A stretch of DNA of 64,000 nucleotides from Methylobacterium sp. J-090 (lineage in GTDB: Bacteria > Pseudomonadota > Alphaproteobacteria > Rhizobiales > Beijerinckiaceae), in the NCBI RefSeq assembly GCF_022829345.1, contig NZ_JAKSXV010000114.1, positions 1 through 64,000 on the forward strand. The letters are read 5' to 3'. Both the position numbers and the translations under genes were made by a program. Below are positions 34,802 to 43,455 of this stretch, one piece after another. Each line of letters starts with the position of its first letter. Positions within the stretch are counted from its first letter, which is position 1. The notes beneath the pieces were generated by a model. The model was not told the DNA's origin and ran no database searches. It was given only the letters and a program-made list of their open reading frames with translations.

Positions 34802-37239
34802 CAACCGATACCGGCCCGCGCGTCCCTGCGCACCATCGCGACCCGGCGCAGGATGCGGGAGAGCTCCTCGACCGAGTAGGGCTTGCGCAACAGGTCGAGC
34901 CCTCCCGTGCCTGCCTTGGCGAGGACGTGGCTGTAGCCGCTGGTGAGCACGACCGGCAGGTCGGGATGCCGCCTCCCGATCTCGTGGGCGAGCGCTACGC
35001 CGTCCATGCCGGGCATCACCACGTCGGAGAAGACCACGTCGAAGCGCTCGGCGTCCCGGTCGAGTTCGGCGAGCGCCTTGTGGGCGTCGATGGCCCAGAC
35101 GGTGCCGTAGCCAAGCTCGGCAAGGGTCTGCGTCGCGAATGTGCCGACGTCGACGTTGTCCTCGACCACCAGCACGCAGGTGCCGTGGCCCTCGACCAGG
35201 GGGGCGGGCTCCGGCGCCTCCACGGTCGCCGGGGCGTCCGCGGACGAACGGGGGAGATAAAGCGTGAAGGTCGTTCCGCGGCCGACGACGCTGTCGACCT
35301 GGACCTCGCCACCCGACTGCTTGGTGAAGCCGAACACCTGCGACAGACCCAGCCCCGTGCCGTGCCCGACGCCCTTGGTGGTGAAGAAGGGCTCGAAGAT
35401 CCGTCCGAGGTCGTCGGGCGCGATGCCCGTCCCAGTATCGCTCACCGTCACCGCGATGAAATCGCCGGGCAGGAGCGGATGCGAGCGCACGGCCGGGATG
35501 GCGGCGGCCGGCCTGACGGCGATGTCGAGCCTACCCTCGCCGTCCATCGCGTCGCGGGCGTTGACCACCAAGTTGACGATCGCCGTGTCGAACTGGCTCG
35601 GATCGGCATCGATGAGGCAGACTTCCTCCGGTGTCTTCACATGGACCGCGATGCGCGAACCCGTGAGCGTCGCGACCATGTCGCCAACCGACATCAGGCT
35701 TTGGCCGACATCGAACACCTCGGGCTTCAGCGCCTGGCGACGGGCGAAAGCCAGCAACTGACCCGTCAACTTGGCGGCCCGGTCTACGGTCTCGGAGATC
35801 GCCCCGACGTATCGGAGTCGGCGCTCCTCGGCGAGGGCGGGTCGCTTGAGCAGGTCGGTGGAGGACTTGATGACGGTCAGCAGGTTGTTGAAGTCATGCG
35901 CCACGCCGCCGGTGAGATGGCCGATGGCTTCCATCTTCTGGGCCTGCCGCAGGGCTTCCTCGGCAACATGGAGGGCCTCGGTGCGCTCGCGCTCGACGGT
36001 GAAGTCCCGCCCAACCGCGTTGATGACGCCGGCGTCCGGGCGCGTCGACCACGAGATCCAGCGATAGCGGCCGTCCTTGTGGCGGTATCGGTTGTCGAAC
36101 CGGGCGAAGGCTTGGCCCTGCGATGACGATTGCGCCCCCTCGATGGTATGCTGCATGTCTTCGGGATGGATCAGGTCGAACAGGTTCGTTCCGACCACTT
36201 CCCCTTCCGACCACCCGAGCACCGCCTCCCAGGCCGGGTTCACCGCGACGATGATCCCGTCGAACCCGCACCTCAGCATGATGTCGGACGAGAGCTGCCA
36301 CAGCGCGTTGCGGTCGTGGGTCCTCTCGGCGATCCGCCGCTCCAGGGTCTCGTTCGTCTCCCGCAGGTGGCTCTCGACCTGCTTGCGGTCGGTCACGTCG
36401 AGCACGAACACGTAGAATCCGTCGACGGTGCCGTCCTCCGCACGGCGCGGCATGTATCGGATGTCGGCCACCCGGGGACGTCCGTCGGCGTACGGCCAGT
36501 CGATCTCAAGCCGCGCCTGCTCGCCGGCAAGCGCGGCCTCGAAGGCCCCGCGCCGCGCTTCGAGGCCGGCCGCGTCTACGAACTCGCGGACGTGGCGCCC
36601 GATCACGTCCGAGGGCGTCAGGCCGAACCAGTGCTCGTAGGCGCGGTTTGCGAAGCGATAGACGAGGTCGCGGTCGATGAACGCGATCAGCACCGGCAGG
36701 GCGTCGGTGACGAGCAGGAGCTCGGCCTCCCGCGCGCGCAGGGCGCGCTCGGTGAGGACGCGTTGCGTCGTCTCCGTCACGGCGCAGAACAGGCCCATGA
36801 CCGTATTGGCCTCGTCATAGACCGGAGAGTACGAGAACGACCACCACGTCTCCTCCTCGACGCCGTGCCGGGCCATCGTCAGCGGCAGGTCATCGAACCG
36901 GCTGGCGGTGCCGGCGAAAGCCTTCTCGACCGCCGGGCGGACTTGGTCCCAGACGTCGGACCAGAGCTCGGGCATCGTGGCGCCCAACGCCCTGGAAAGC
37001 CTAGGCCCGAGGATGGGGCGGTAGGTGTCGTTGAAGAGGAAGGTGAGATCCGGCCCCCACGCCAGGAACATGCTCTCCGGCGAGGCCAGGATCAGGTTGA
37101 CGGCGACCTTCAGCGCGGCGGGCCAGCCCTTCACCGGGCCCAGTGGCGTGCGATCCCAATCGTGGGCGCGCATCATCGCACCCATCTCACCGCCGGCCTT
37201 CGGGAACGTCATCGAACGCGTGCTGGTCTCAACGGGCAT
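34801..37239 (-). CDS. hybrid histidine kinase with several PAS domains
   Basis: This 812-aa protein has three PAS-type domains (about residues 20-150, 165-290 and 310-430), a HisKA box (TGGVAHDFNNLLTVIKSS), an HATPase domain (NLVVNARDAMDG, DTGTGIAPDD, GTGLGLSQVFG) and a receiver (VLVVEDNVDVGTF; VVFSDVVMPGMDG). The N-terminus is strikingly similar in layout to the kinase at 29746 (WDRTPLGP and WTSTPLGP), so the two share a sensor type. It has no transmembrane helix. Confidence 0.9.
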   Translation of the reverse strand: MPVETSTRSMTFPKAGGEMGAMMRAHDWDRTPLGPVKGWPAALKVAVNLILASPESMFLAWGPDLTFLFNDTYRPILGPRLSRALGATMPELWSDVWDQVRPAVEKAFAGTASRFDDLPLTMARHGVEEETWWSFSYSPVYDEANTVMGLFCAVTETTQRVLTERALRAREAELLLVTDALPVLIAFIDRDLVYRFANRAYEHWFGLTPSDVIGRHVREFVDAAGLEARRGAFEAALAGEQARLEIDWPYADGRPRVADIRYMPRRAEDGTVDGFYVFVLDVTDRKQVESHLRETNETLERRIAERTHDRNALWQLSSDIMLRCGFDGIIVAVNPAWEAVLGWSEGEVVGTNLFDLIHPEDMQHTIEGAQSSSQGQAFARFDNRYRHKDGRYRWISWSTRPDAGVINAVGRDFTVERERTEALHVAEEALRQAQKMEAIGHLTGGVAHDFNNLLTVIKSSTDLLKRPALAEERRLRYVGAISETVDRAAKLTGQLLAFARRQALKPEVFDVGQSLMSVGDMVATLTGSRIAVHVKTPEEVCLIDADPSQFDTAIVNLVVNARDAMDGEGRLDIAVRPAAAIPAVRSHPLLPGDFIAVTVSDTGTGIAPDDLGRIFEPFFTTKGVGHGTGLGLSQVFGFTKQSGGEVQVDSVVGRGTTFTLYLPRSSADAPATVEAPEPAPLVEGHGTCVLVVEDNVDVGTFATQTLAELGYGTVWAIDAHKALAELDRDAERFDVVFSDVVMPGMDGVALAHEIGRRHPDLPVVLTSGYSHVLAKAGTGGLDLLRKPYSVEELSRILRRVAMVRRDARAGIG

Positions 37240-37317
37240 GCAGGGCGGTATCTGGCATCCGGGGCAGGTAGGGCCGCAGCGACAACGGCGGGATCGCCCA
37301 GGTGTTGCCCGACGATC

Positions 37318-40125
37318 TCAAAGTGCATCCTGGAAGTTGGCGAGCGGTGCCTCGACGACACATCGGACGCCGTCCGCCGGGTAGCTAAGCACCACCTTCC
37401 CGTCGACCGCGCCGACGAGGCCGCGCTCGATCAATCGCGTGCCGAACCCTTTTCGCGATGGCGCGATGACCGGGACGCCGCCGCTCTCGTGCCAGGAAAT
37501 AGCGAGCGTCCGCGCATCGTCCCCGCCCGACAGGGTCCAGGCGATGTCGACCCGGCCCCGCGGGGTCGAGAGGGCGCCGTACTTCGCCGCGTTCGTGGCG
37601 AGCTCGTGGATCATCAGGGCGAGGGCGAGGGACGCCTTGCCGCCGATCTCGACCGCGGGGCCACCGTAGTGCACCCGTCCCGATCCGTCGTCCTGCAGGC
37701 CGACCGCGCCGCGGATCACGGCTTCCATCGCGGCATGCTCGGCCGCGCCCCCGAGCAGCAGGTCGTGCGCCTTGCCCAGCGTGATCAGCCGGTCGGCGAG
37801 GACCTCCTTGGCCACCTCGATGTCGGTCGCGCCCCGAAGGGTGTTGGCCGCGATGGCCTGCACCATTGCCAGCAGGTTCTTCATGCGGTGGCTGAGCTCG
37901 CCATTGAGCAGGTCGCGTTGCTCCTCGGCCCGCTTGCGCGCGTCGATGTCCGAGACGGCCGCGACGGCCCCGGTCACGGACCCGTCCGGTCCCAGGACCG
38001 GGACCGCGACGATGTCGATCCAGGTCTCGGTGCCGTCCCGCTGCGGGTACCGCACCTGCAGCTCGGCACGCGCCTCGCCGCCCTGGATCACCCGCGCCAG
38101 CGGATAGTCCGTCGGATCAACCGGGCTGCTGTCGGCATGGATCGCACGCCAGTCCTCGTAGGCCGCGACACCGGGAGAGTGCAGCACAGGATGGCCGAGG
38201 ATCTCCTCGATCCGCGCGTTCCCGCCGACGATGCGGCCGGACGGGGCCTCGGCGAAGAGGATGCCGACCGGCACGGTCTCCAGGATCGAGCGCTGGCTCG
38301 CCTCGCTGGCAAGCAACGCTTCCTCGGCCTTCCGGCTCGCGGTGACGTCGCGCGACACGGCGAGCAGCTTCGACACCGCGCCGTCGGCGTCATGGATCGG
38401 CGTGACCTGGACGTCCCACCACCGCAACGTGCCCTTCATCGTACAGGCGGGACCGGCGAAGCGGCCGACGCCGGAACCGAGCGCGGCCTCGACCGCCGCC
38501 TTCGCCTCGGCTCGGCCCGATCCCTCCCAGAACCCGGTCCAGTCCTTGCCGGCCACCCCGTCGAACGCATTGACCTCCATGACGCGCATGCCGCCCTCGC
38601 TCATGAACTCGATGCGGGCGTCGAGATCGAGCACCTTGATGCAGTCGGCCGAGGAATCGAGCACGCTGCGCAGGAACGCCTCGCTCGATTGCAACTTGGC
38701 GGCGGCGTCGCGCTGCTCGGTGCGGTCGCGCAGGATCTTGAGGAAGCCGATGGCGGTGCCGGCCTCGTCGCGGAGCGCCATCATCTCGCCGTTGGCCCAG
38801 AAGCGGCTGCCGTCCTTGCGCAGGTGCCAGCGCTCGTCGATGCCGCGGCCCTGGTCGAGCGCAGCCTGCATCTCCCTGGCGGCGATGCCGTCGGCGCGGT
38901 CCTCGGGCGTGAAGAACACGTCGGCCGGTCGCCGGACCATCTCGGCCGGCTCCCAGCCGAGGATGCGGGTCGCTCCCTCGTTCCAGTCGTCGACGAGGCC
39001 GTCGAGGTCCATGACGATGATCGCGTAGTCGATGGCGCTGTTGAACACCGCCCTGTAGCGGTCCTCGCCAGCACGGACGCTGCGGCGCGCCTCTGCCTCG
39101 CCGACCTGCGCCAGGCCGGAGGAGACGGTGCCGGCGAACAGGCCCACGATCTCGACGTCACGCTCCGTGAAGGCGCCGACGCAGCTGGACTGGAGCTTGA
39201 GGACACCGATGGTGTCGTCGCCACGCACGATGGGTGCGACCACGCAGGAGCGCAGCGCGAGGCGTTCGATCAGGTCGCGCTTCACGTTCGGATCGTCGAG
39301 CACGTCGCCCACGACCGTGGCCCTGCCGGACAGCAGGCAGGCGCCTGCGAGGCTGCCGACCAGCGGGAGGCGCAGCCCGGCATGGCGGGCGAGGTTGCCC
39401 GCCCCGAAGCGGTAGACGAGCTCCTCGCCCTCCCGCATCTCGACCACGCCGCCCTCGGCCTGCGGCAGCGCCCTCAATGCCCCGTCGACCACGGCCGCGA
39501 GGACGTCGTCGAGCCGTCCCCCCGCCGCCGCCACGCCGGCCTGGGTGGCGAGCAGGGCCTCGCGCTGGACGACGGTGGCGCGCTGTTGGTCGAGCATGGC
39601 GTCGCGCTCGGCCAGCGAACGGCGGAGCTCCAGTTGCGCCATGACCTGTCCGGCGAGCGCCCTGAGAGATTCGGCCTGGTCCTCGGTCAGGCCCTTCGGA
39701 CGGGGGACGACGTCGATCACGCACAGGGAGCCCAGATGCTCGCCGTTCGCCGCCCGCAGCGGCGCACCGGCGTAGAAGCGCAGGAACGGGGCGCCCGTCA
39801 CAAGCGGGTTGTCCCGGGTGCGCACATCCAGACTCAGGTCGGGGATGACGAGGAGGTCGGGCTGTCCGAGGACGTGCGCGCAGACCGATTGGTCCAGCGT
39901 AGTCTGGCAGGGCTCGAACCCGACCCGCGCCTTGAACCATTGCCGGTCGCCGGCCACGAGGCTGACCAGCGCCACCGGCACGTCGCAGACCTTCCTGGCG
40001 AGATGGACGATGTCGTCGAACCCCTTCTCGGGCGGGGTGTCGAGGATCGTGTAGGCGTCGAGGGCGGCGAGCCTGGAGGCGTCGAGGACCACCGGCGGGA
40101 TGGTGGCGAGGTCGGTCACGAGCAC
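37318..40125 (-). CDS. GAF/PAS sensor with HWE-type histidine kinase domain
   Basis: This 935-aa protein has an N-terminal GAF domain (ILDTPPEKGFDDIVHLARKV ... SVCAHVLGQPDLLVIPDL), a second GAF-like domain, three PAS/PAC domains, and a C-terminal HWE kinase (LSHRMKNLLAMVQAIAANT; MIHELATNAAKYGAL; ISWHESGG containing the W-x-E signature). HWE kinases are abundant in Rhizobiales and often feed stress or light signalling. The start is GTG 40125, with GGGAGGG six bases upstream; it overlaps the Crp gene stop. Confidence 0.9.
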   Translation of the reverse strand: MLVTDLATIPPVVLDASRLAALDAYTILDTPPEKGFDDIVHLARKVCDVPVALVSLVAGDRQWFKARVGFEPCQTTLDQSVCAHVLGQPDLLVIPDLSLDVRTRDNPLVTGAPFLRFYAGAPLRAANGEHLGSLCVIDVVPRPKGLTEDQAESLRALAGQVMAQLELRRSLAERDAMLDQQRATVVQREALLATQAGVAAAGGRLDDVLAAVVDGALRALPQAEGGVVEMREGEELVYRFGAGNLARHAGLRLPLVGSLAGACLLSGRATVVGDVLDDPNVKRDLIERLALRSCVVAPIVRGDDTIGVLKLQSSCVGAFTERDVEIVGLFAGTVSSGLAQVGEAEARRSVRAGEDRYRAVFNSAIDYAIIVMDLDGLVDDWNEGATRILGWEPAEMVRRPADVFFTPEDRADGIAAREMQAALDQGRGIDERWHLRKDGSRFWANGEMMALRDEAGTAIGFLKILRDRTEQRDAAAKLQSSEAFLRSVLDSSADCIKVLDLDARIEFMSEGGMRVMEVNAFDGVAGKDWTGFWEGSGRAEAKAAVEAALGSGVGRFAGPACTMKGTLRWWDVQVTPIHDADGAVSKLLAVSRDVTASRKAEEALLASEASQRSILETVPVGILFAEAPSGRIVGGNARIEEILGHPVLHSPGVAAYEDWRAIHADSSPVDPTDYPLARVIQGGEARAELQVRYPQRDGTETWIDIVAVPVLGPDGSVTGAVAAVSDIDARKRAEEQRDLLNGELSHRMKNLLAMVQAIAANTLRGATDIEVAKEVLADRLITLGKAHDLLLGGAAEHAAMEAVIRGAVGLQDDGSGRVHYGGPAVEIGGKASLALALMIHELATNAAKYGALSTPRGRVDIAWTLSGGDDARTLAISWHESGGVPVIAPSRKGFGTRLIERGLVGAVDGKVVLSYPADGVRCVVEAPLANFQDAL

Positions 40126-40946
40126 GGGCTTCCCTCCCGAAGTTCCGGCAGGATGGCCTCGGGCCTTGGCTTGGGTTCCGTTCCGGGCTCGGTTCCCTCG
40201 ACGGCGAGGATCCCGCCGTCCGGTGCGTAGATCGTCCCGAGCACGGCCTGGAAGTGCCGGCGCACACGGGCGTGGCACCCGCAGCACGCCGCCTCCGTCC
40301 GCGCACGGTCGAGCATGTGGATGCGGCCGCGCCCGACATGGATCAGCCCCCGGTCCTGCAGCCGGCCGAGGACCGTGGTCACGTAGGTGCGCCCGATCCC
40401 GAGCATGTCGCCGAGCACGGCCTGGGTGACCGGCAGGGCATCGGTGCCGAGCCGGTCCTGCAGGCCCAGCAGCCAGCGCAGCACCCGCTGCTCGATGGGG
40501 TGGGCGGCGTTGCAGGCGACCGACTGCAGCACCTGCGAAAGCAGGCAGTCGGCGTAGCGAACGAACAGGTCGTTCAGGGTCGGCGAGGCGCCCTTGGCCT
40601 CGCGCAGGCGGTCCGCGTCCATGCGCAAGACCGCGCCCTCGATCTGGACAACGCACTTGGTGAAGGCCGGCAGGTAGCCGTGGCTGACGACGCCGCCCAC
40701 GGCGCCCTCGTGCCCGACCGTGGCGGTCTCGACCGTCCGGCCCCCGTCCATCGGCACGACCAGGGTCGCCACGGTCCGGTCTAGCGGGAAGGTGACGTGC
40801 GAGACGTCCTCGTCGACCTGGAACAGCACGTCGTGGCGCGCATGCTCCCGACGTGCGAGGTGGGGCGCCAGCAACGCGAGGTCACTCGGAGCGAGCGCGG
40901 CGAGAAGCAGGTTGCCCTCGAAGGGATGGGCCGGTTCGCTAGACAT
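40116..40946 (-). CDS. Crp/Fnr family transcriptional regulator
   Basis: This 276-aa protein has an N-terminal cyclic-nucleotide-binding-type beta barrel (about residues 15-135) and a C-terminal winged HTH (VTQAVLGDMLGIGRTYVTTVLGRLQDRGLIHVGRGRIHM). No Fnr-type N-terminal Cys cluster is seen. A short Cys group (CCGCHAR) follows the HTH. It is the first gene of the leftward signalling unit and may control it. The start is ATG 40946. Confidence 0.88.
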   Translation of the reverse strand: MSSEPAHPFEGNLLLAALAPSDLALLAPHLARREHARHDVLFQVDEDVSHVTFPLDRTVATLVVPMDGGRTVETATVGHEGAVGGVVSHGYLPAFTKCVVQIEGAVLRMDADRLREAKGASPTLNDLFVRYADCLLSQVLQSVACNAAHPIEQRVLRWLLGLQDRLGTDALPVTQAVLGDMLGIGRTYVTTVLGRLQDRGLIHVGRGRIHMLDRARTEAACCGCHARVRRHFQAVLGTIYAPDGGILAVEGTEPGTEPKPRPEAILPELREGSPCS

Positions 40947-41439
40947 GGGAATGGGGGTTCCGGGCGCGACGCGTGCCCAAGACGCCACGGTTCATGGCAT
41001 GCCCGGCGACTGCCCACAATCGGACATTAGACGGTTAGCGACACGGCTTCGTCATCTGGTTGACCAGGCGACGGCCCGGGGCGGCACGAACCAGGGCGAG
41101 ACGTGTGCGACGACGACGTCGGACAAGTCTCCGAGGGAAGCGGGCTGTGGGACGAGCTTCCAGTTGCCCACTTCCGGGCTCGACGATCCCTTAACCATGA
41201 CCGCCTGCCCGGTGATCGTACGGAAGGCGGCGAATGGTCGGCGTTGCCGGGGATCACCGGTTGCCGGCCTGCCGATCTGAACCGCCACTTCGATACCAAG
41301 TCAGAGAACGCGACCGCGTCCCGGCCGGTGCCGAGACGCAAGGCCGGGACGGCGTGTCCACCGATCACATCAGGCTCCGGTGCCGTGCGACTGCCGCACG
41401 AACCTTGGAAGCCGTCTCGGCCGACCTCACCTTGGCCTC
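40947..41439. other. divergent intergenic region
   Basis: This 493-bp stretch lies between the Crp gene and the amine oxidase gene. A minus-strand frame at 41052-41288 (78 aa, MAVQIGRPATGDPRQRRPFA...) is possible but unsupported by motif or ribosome binding site. Promoters for both flanking genes should lie here. Confidence 0.35.
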
Positions 41440-42732
41440 ATGGGCAACATGTTCGACGTCATTATCGTTGGGGGAGGCGCCGCCGGCATCGGCGCCGCCC
41501 GGCGGCTTGCGGTCCATGGGTCATCGGCCCTGCTGCTTGAGGCGTCGTCGCGCCTTGGCGGCCGTGCATACACGCAGGACTTCGGCGGCTACCCGCTCGA
41601 CCTCGGCTGCGAGTGGCTGCATTCCGGCGACCGCAACACCTGGGTCGGTATCGCCGAGGCCTCGGGCTTCCCGGTGGATCGAGGCGATCCGCCATGGAGC
41701 AAGGCTCACCCCGGCATCGTTCAGGACGAGGAGGGTCAGGAGGCGGCACAGAGGGCGTTCGGCGACTGGGAGGAGCGGCTCCGTACGGTGGCGGCTGGCA
41801 GCGACCAAGCCAGCGATGCCCTTGAGCCGGGCGGCACCTGGAACGCCTACGTGCGGGCCATCGCCGGCTTCATGAGCGGCGTCGCGCCGGAGGGGATCTC
41901 CGCCACCGACTACTTGGCCTACGACGAAGCCTCGACGAGCCGTAACTGGCACCTGCCACTCGGCTACGGGACGCTGGTCGCCGCCAGCCTGCCGTCCTCG
42001 ACGACGCTGCGCCTCGCCACCCCCGCCCAGCGGATCGACCTGACGGCGGACGGCGTGTCCGTCACCACGCGCGCCGGCGTCGTCCGCGCCGGAGCCGCCA
42101 TCCTCACGGTCTCGACCGCGGTCCTGGCCGGGGGCGCAATCCAGCTTCCCGCCGGGATCGACCCCTGGCGCGAAGCGGCAGCCAACCTGCCGCTGGGCCG
42201 CAACGAGAAAGTCTTCCTGGAGATCGGGCGCGATGCCGCGTTCGAGCCGGGCTCGTATGCCTATGGCAACCTGCACGACCCAAGGGCCGCTGCCTACTCC
42301 ATCCGATCGAACGGATGGCCGGTGATCGAGGCGTTCCTTGGGGGCGACGGGGCCCGCATCGTGGAAGAGGAAGGCCCGGCCGCCGGCTTCGCCTTCGTGT
42401 TAGCGGAGTTGGGCGCCCTGTTCGGCAGCGACGTCGCCTCGGCGATCCGGCCGCTCGCGGCGACGTCCTGGAGCCGGATGGCGTCCATCGGCGGCGCGTA
42501 TAGCTGCGCGCTGCCGGGCCGATCCGGTGAGCGGGCGCGGCTGGCGCGGCCCTTCGAGGACCGGATCTTCTTCGCGGGCGAGGCCACGCACCCCTTCGAC
42601 TTCACGACCGCCCACGGGGCCCATGACAGCGGGCAGAGGGCCGCCGACGAGGCGATGGCGGCGCTTAAGGACAGGCACGGTCTCGGGCGGCGTGGCGCGT
42701 TCGCTGCCGCAGGGGCGCAAGCGGTCGGGTAG
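41440..42732 (+). CDS. FAD-dependent amine oxidase family protein
   Basis: This 430-aa flavoprotein begins with an FAD-binding Rossmann motif (DVIIVGGGAAGIGAARRLA) followed by LLLEASSRLGGRAYT, the amine oxidase GR-x-x-T/S pattern. The C-terminus IFFAGEATHPFDFTTAHGAHDSGQRAADE matches the second FAD-contact region. It probably oxidises an amine or polyamine. The start is ATG 41440 (or 41449). It is the gene immediately before the repeat-reverse transcriptase locus and is not obviously linked to it. Confidence 0.88.
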   Translation: MGNMFDVIIVGGGAAGIGAARRLAVHGSSALLLEASSRLGGRAYTQDFGGYPLDLGCEWLHSGDRNTWVGIAEASGFPVDRGDPPWSKAHPGIVQDEEGQEAAQRAFGDWEERLRTVAAGSDQASDALEPGGTWNAYVRAIAGFMSGVAPEGISATDYLAYDEASTSRNWHLPLGYGTLVAASLPSSTTLRLATPAQRIDLTADGVSVTTRAGVVRAGAAILTVSTAVLAGGAIQLPAGIDPWREAAANLPLGRNEKVFLEIGRDAAFEPGSYAYGNLHDPRAAAYSIRSNGWPVIEAFLGGDGARIVEEEGPAAGFAFVLAELGALFGSDVASAIRPLAATSWSRMASIGGAYSCALPGRSGERARLARPFEDRIFFAGEATHPFDFTTAHGAHDSGQRAADEAMAALKDRHGLGRRGAFAAAGAQAVG

Positions 42733-42907
42733 CGACCTCGTGCTCGGTCGAGCCGACTCACGCCCCCGAGTGATGGCCGGCAAGCTGTCCCGACCGATCA
42801 AGGCCGGACGTGAGGGACTGGGATAACGCCCACACCAGCCTGCCGCTGGCATTGAGCAGGCCTTGCAATCTCGAAGCAGCTCGGCTCAAATTCAACTTCT
42901 GCTATTG

Positions 42908-43033
42908 CGCCTTCGTCGCGACGGGGACCGGCTCGCCCGGTGGCCTGGGGTGGCGGAGCGGCGGCAAGGTCGGGGCGCGAGCCTGGGCCGACACCGTTCG
43001 GATTGGGCCGAAAGGTACCTCCGGGGAGGGCAG
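42908..43033 (+). repeat. 126-bp direct repeat, copy 1
   Basis: Identical over 126 bases to the copy at 43283-43408 (375-bp period). Flanking bases differ, so the ends are sharp. Possible RNA hairpins inside are CGTCG/CGACG, ACCGG-CTCGC-CCGGT and TTCGG-ATTGGG-CCGAA. No third copy is seen in the window, and there are no terminal inverted repeats or target duplications. Confidence 0.9.
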
Positions 43034-43282
43034 GCCCGTTCCGTCCGATCACACACTAGCCGCAACCTTATCTCTCGAAGGGACCTGTTGGGCGGCTGGA
43101 CGATTTATTCTCGGGGGTGGGGCGGGGTCGCCTGGGCATCGAAGGCTTGCGCGCCGGCCAAAAACGATAGGGTGGCAGGAGGTCGAAAGTGATGCGCAAC
43201 GCGACAAGCAAAAACGTGCCAGCCGCAAGGCGGCGCGCCCCGGAGCGGGACGTCTGACGACGTTCTTGTTCGGGATCTCTTT

Positions 43283-43408
43283 CGCCTTCGTCGCGACGGG
43301 GACCGGCTCGCCCGGTGGCCTGGGGTGGCGGAGCGGCGGCAAGGTCGGGGCGCGAGCCTGGGCCGACACCGTTCGGATTGGGCCGAAAGGTACCTCCGGG
43401 GAGGGCAG
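43283..43408 (+). repeat. 126-bp direct repeat, copy 2
   Basis: The perfect second copy ends 47 bp before the reverse transcriptase start codon. It would therefore be part of, or directly upstream of, the gene's 5' leader. Perfect identity points to recent duplication, active homogenisation or functional constraint. Confidence 0.9.
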
Positions 43409-43455
43409 AGCCTGGTCGGACGGGTATGGGTGAGACAACAGGGCCCTAGGACTAG

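Larger units (their letters stand above)
42733..43455. other. non-coding region with paired repeats upstream of the reverse transcriptase
   Basis: This 723-bp region has no credible gene. It contains two identical 126-bp repeats (annotated separately) and a 249-bp spacer. The spacer holds a good ribosome binding site (AGGAGG at 43178) before GTG/ATG codons at 43190-43195 that opens a frame of only 23-24 codons. It is the natural place for a non-coding RNA or promoter serving the downstream reverse transcriptase gene. Confidence 0.55.

Noticed and set aside
36130..40230. Very long (1366-codon) rightward open frame opposite the kinase genes
   Set aside because: It is antisense to two well-supported kinases, with His/Arg/Gly-biased composition typical of GC-rich shadow frames. 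The same applies to 2304-4262 and 928-2307 opposite the cyo genes.
41052..41288. 78-aa leftward frame between the Crp and amine oxidase genes
   Set aside because: The composition is plausible, but there is no ribosome binding site, motif or operon support; left as intergenic.
42908..43408. Diversity-generating retroelement (template and variable repeat)
   Set aside because: The copies are identical, without adenine-specific differences. Neither is the 3' end of a lectin-like target gene, and no accessory protein is present.
42810..43433. A 207-codon rightward open frame spanning both 126-bp repeats, giving a repeated 42-residue peptide
   Set aside because: The period of 375 is a multiple of three so both copies fall in one frame, but the peptide is Gly/Arg-rich GC translation, starts at a poor GTG and has no motif. 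The repeats are better seen as non-coding.
42733..43455. CRISPR array beside the reverse transcriptase
   Set aside because: There are only two copies, each 126 bp long and 249 bp apart, and no cas genes.
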